Below, piece after piece: positions 62,413 through 64,000 of a DNA stretch of 64,000 bases. The position numbers were made by a program, and so were the translations under genes. The notes under the pieces were generated by a model. That model did no database searches. It was given only the letters and a program-made list of their open reading frames with translations, and was not told the origin of the DNA. The stretch is from assembly GCA_900469625.1 (NCBI GenBank), contig UBXV01000031.1, forward strand, positions 116,130 through 180,129, written 5' to 3'. Origin of the DNA: Hyphomicrobiales bacterium. GTDB taxonomy: Bacteria > Pseudomonadota > Alphaproteobacteria > Rhizobiales > Rhizobiaceae. Within the stretch, counting starts at the first letter, position 1. Each line of letters begins with the position of its first letter.

Positions 62413-62585
62413 CGAACGACCGAACAGCCCGGATCGAACCAGTACCATTGAAAGGGCAGCTCCGGCTGCCGGGAGTGACAGCCCGGACTGTCAGGATTGG
62501 GTGGTGTGAGCCACCCGAGGGGCGGCGGTTTGCCTGGGATCGGGCAAAGGCAACGGGCCCATTGGATGCAAGGAAGGACAGGATC

Positions 62586-63581
62586 GTGCTGATTTCTCAG
62601 GTCAGGAACGAAGACGGATCGATAACGGTGGCCGTGCGTGCTGCGGGCGAAACCGCGCGTGCCGTCAATGGTGCGGCGAGCGTCTACACGCTTGCGATGG
62701 AAGCGGCCAATGCAGGGCGCAGCCTCAAGGAGACGATCGAGGCCAGGGGGCTTGGCGCAACGGTCGATCTCGAGCAGGCTTACATCGACGGCCGCCTGTT
62801 GCCGCCGATCACCCATGCCGATCCGGCCCATCTGCATCTGACCGGCACGGGGCTTACGCATCTGGGCTCTGCCGCCACCCGCGACGCCATGCACAAGAAG
62901 GCGAACGAGACGGCGGAGGAGACGCTGACCGACTCGATGAAGATGTTCCGCATGGGGCTCGAGGGCGGCAAGCCGAAACAGGGCGAAATCGGCGCGCAGC
63001 CCGAGTGGTTCTACAAGGGTAACGGTACGTCTGCCGTGGCGCCCGGTTCGGCGCTGGTCTCGCCTGCCTTCGCCGAGGATGGCGGCGAGGAGCCGGAGAT
63101 GGCCGGCATCTACGTGATCTCCGACAAGGGCGTTCCGTTCCGCATCGGCTTTGCCGTCGCCAACGAGTTTTCCGACCACAAGACAGAGCGGGTCAACTAT
63201 CTTTGGCTCGCCCATTCGAAACTGCGCCAGGCGAGCTTCGGACCGGAGATCCGTGTCGGCGCGGCGCCGGAGGACGTGCGGGGCACATCGCGGATCCTGC
63301 GTGGCGGCAAGGTCTTGTGGGAGAAGCCGTTCCTGTCGGGCGAGGCCAACATGTCGCACAGCTTTGCCAACCTCGAACACCACCACTTCAAGTACGGCCT
63401 GTTCCGCCAGCCGGGCGACGTCCACGTGCACATGTTCGGCACGGCAACGCTGTCCTTCGGCGACGGCATCCGCACCGAGGAGGGCGACGTTTTCGAGATC
63501 GAGGCTGCCGGGTTCGGCCTGCCGCTGCGCAACCCGCTGGCGATCGCGGCGGACGAGCCAGTTGCGATCCATCAGCTCTAA
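62586..63581 (+). CDS. gguC: GguC, AraD1-type fumarylacetoacetate-hydrolase-like enzyme
   Basis: 331 aa from GTG 62586, chosen because AAGGACAGG lies just before it and MLISQVRNEDGSITVAV is the expected family start; the frame is open upstream to 62448 but without resemblance. The FAH-like domain has PEWFYKGNGTSAVAPGSALV and EDGGEEPEMAGIYVISDKG, with acidic metal ligands (EEPE). AraD1-type proteins are linked to dehydration of 2-keto-3-deoxy sugar acids. Next to gguAB and an aldehyde dehydrogenase it would belong to oxidative arabinose/galactose use. Confidence 0.86.
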   Translation: MLISQVRNEDGSITVAVRAAGETARAVNGAASVYTLAMEAANAGRSLKETIEARGLGATVDLEQAYIDGRLLPPITHADPAHLHLTGTGLTHLGSAATRDAMHKKANETAEETLTDSMKMFRMGLEGGKPKQGEIGAQPEWFYKGNGTSAVAPGSALVSPAFAEDGGEEPEMAGIYVISDKGVPFRIGFAVANEFSDHKTERVNYLWLAHSKLRQASFGPEIRVGAAPEDVRGTSRILRGGKVLWEKPFLSGEANMSHSFANLEHHHFKYGLFRQPGDVHVHMFGTATLSFGDGIRTEEGDVFEIEAAGFGLPLRNPLAIAADEPVAIHQL

Positions 63582-63657
63582 CGGAACCGAGATGCCCCGG
63601 GGAAGGCCGTTCAACTGCGGCCGTCCCGCGACGAGAAGATGAAGGAGGCCGCGGCCA

Positions 63658-64000
63658 TGACATTGCACCAGAACCTGATTGCCGGCGAATGGGTCGGCGG
63701 TGATGGCGTTGCCAACATCAATCCGTCCAACACCAACGACGTGATCGGGGAGTATGCCCGCGCCTCTGCCGAGGATGCCAAGGCTGCGATCGCCGCGGCG
63801 AAGGCCGCCTTTCCCGCCTGGTCGCGCTCGGGCATTCTCGAGCGCCATGCGATCCTTCGAAAGACCGCTGACGAGATCCTGGCGCGCAAGGACGAGCTCG
63901 GCCGGCTTCTGTCGCGCGAGGAAGGCAAGACATTGGCCGAAGGCACCGGCGAGACCGTGCGCGCCGGCCAGATCTTCGATTTCTTCGCCGGCGAGGCGCT
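63658..64000 (+). CDS. Aldehyde dehydrogenase, probably 2-oxoglutarate semialdehyde type (partial, runs off the window)
   Basis: The first 114 aa are visible: LHQNLIAGEWVGGDGVANIN, PSNTNDVIGEYARASAEDAK, AAFPAWSRSGILERHAILRK and LGRLLSREEGKTLAEGTGET, then the frame leaves the window. This is the N-terminal cofactor-domain pattern of NAD(P) aldehyde dehydrogenases; the catalytic Cys is beyond the edge. Being 76 bases after gguC, it likely oxidises 2-oxoglutarate semialdehyde at the end of the non-phosphorylative arabinose pathway. Confidence 0.82.

Noticed and set aside
62448..62585. Extended N-terminus of GguC
   Set aside because: The 46 extra codons have no family resemblance, while a strong ribosome site sits just before GTG 62586.

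Overview
This looks like chromosomal DNA of a member of the Rhizobiaceae, most likely Sinorhizobium/Ensifer. The support is coding content and gene order: high GC throughout, a sorbitol/mannitol operon followed directly by the phyR-nepR-ecfG general stress locus, then the hmuPSTUV haem uptake operon, as I remember for S. meliloti. Further on there is a gbpR-chvE-gguABC sugar locus of the type described in Agrobacterium and rhizobia. Species-level assignment cannot be made from the sequence alone.

Layout. 1-4652: end of the smoK ABC ATPase gene, smoS, mtlK, a HAD phosphatase and a pentulose kinase (polyol catabolism). 4680-8285: general stress response, with phyR divergent from nepR-ecfG and a GAF/PAS/HWE histidine kinase. 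The gap before phyR holds a candidate small RNA gene with its own EcfG-like promoter, three C-rich hairpin loops and an intrinsic terminator. 8370-9248: two small envelope proteins. 9416-17270: haem and iron block with hmuV-U-T-S-P, a secreted protein, TonB, DUF2325, an 89-aa unknown, an IsdG/HmuQ-like haem monooxygenase, a DUF423 protein and a truncated haemoglobin. Two TGA-N9-TCA boxes (RirA iron-responsive operator pattern) precede hmuP and the DUF2325 gene. 17411-22707: TetR with an SMR pump, a ThuA-like/Gfo-Idh pair with a LacI regulator, and a lipoprotein hydrolase. 22947-29299: a membrane dipeptidase with a complete five-gene Opp/Dpp-type peptide transporter.

29460-38303 is an accessory surface-polysaccharide island. 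It encodes a glycosyltransferase, a GT25 protein, a GT11 alpha-1,2-fucosyl/colitosyltransferase, an IS3 remnant, then an AT-richer insert (two methyltransferase-like proteins around a GT6 enzyme), and on the other strand gmd-colC-colD for GDP-L-colitose. Together these could make a histo-blood-group-like epitope containing colitose.

38673-46919: adenylate/guanylate cyclase with TPRs, SDR/AraC pair, TetR/MFS pair, GST, glyoxalase-like protein, LysR and tRNA-Arg(CCG). 47286-52486: xylose-type ABC transporter (xylFHG order) with a divergent ROK repressor and two copies of one palindromic operator. 52590-57072: MHYT-PAS-GGDEF-EAL protein, inositol dehydrogenase, a small membrane protein and a J-domain-like protein. 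57149-64000: gbpR, chvE, gguA, gguB, gguC and the start of an aldehyde dehydrogenase that probably completes an oxidative pentose pathway to 2-oxoglutarate.

No rRNA, CRISPR array, prophage or complete insertion sequence was seen. Operon structure is tight (many ATGA overlaps), and three of the four binding-protein transporters carry a strong hairpin between the binding-protein gene and the next gene.
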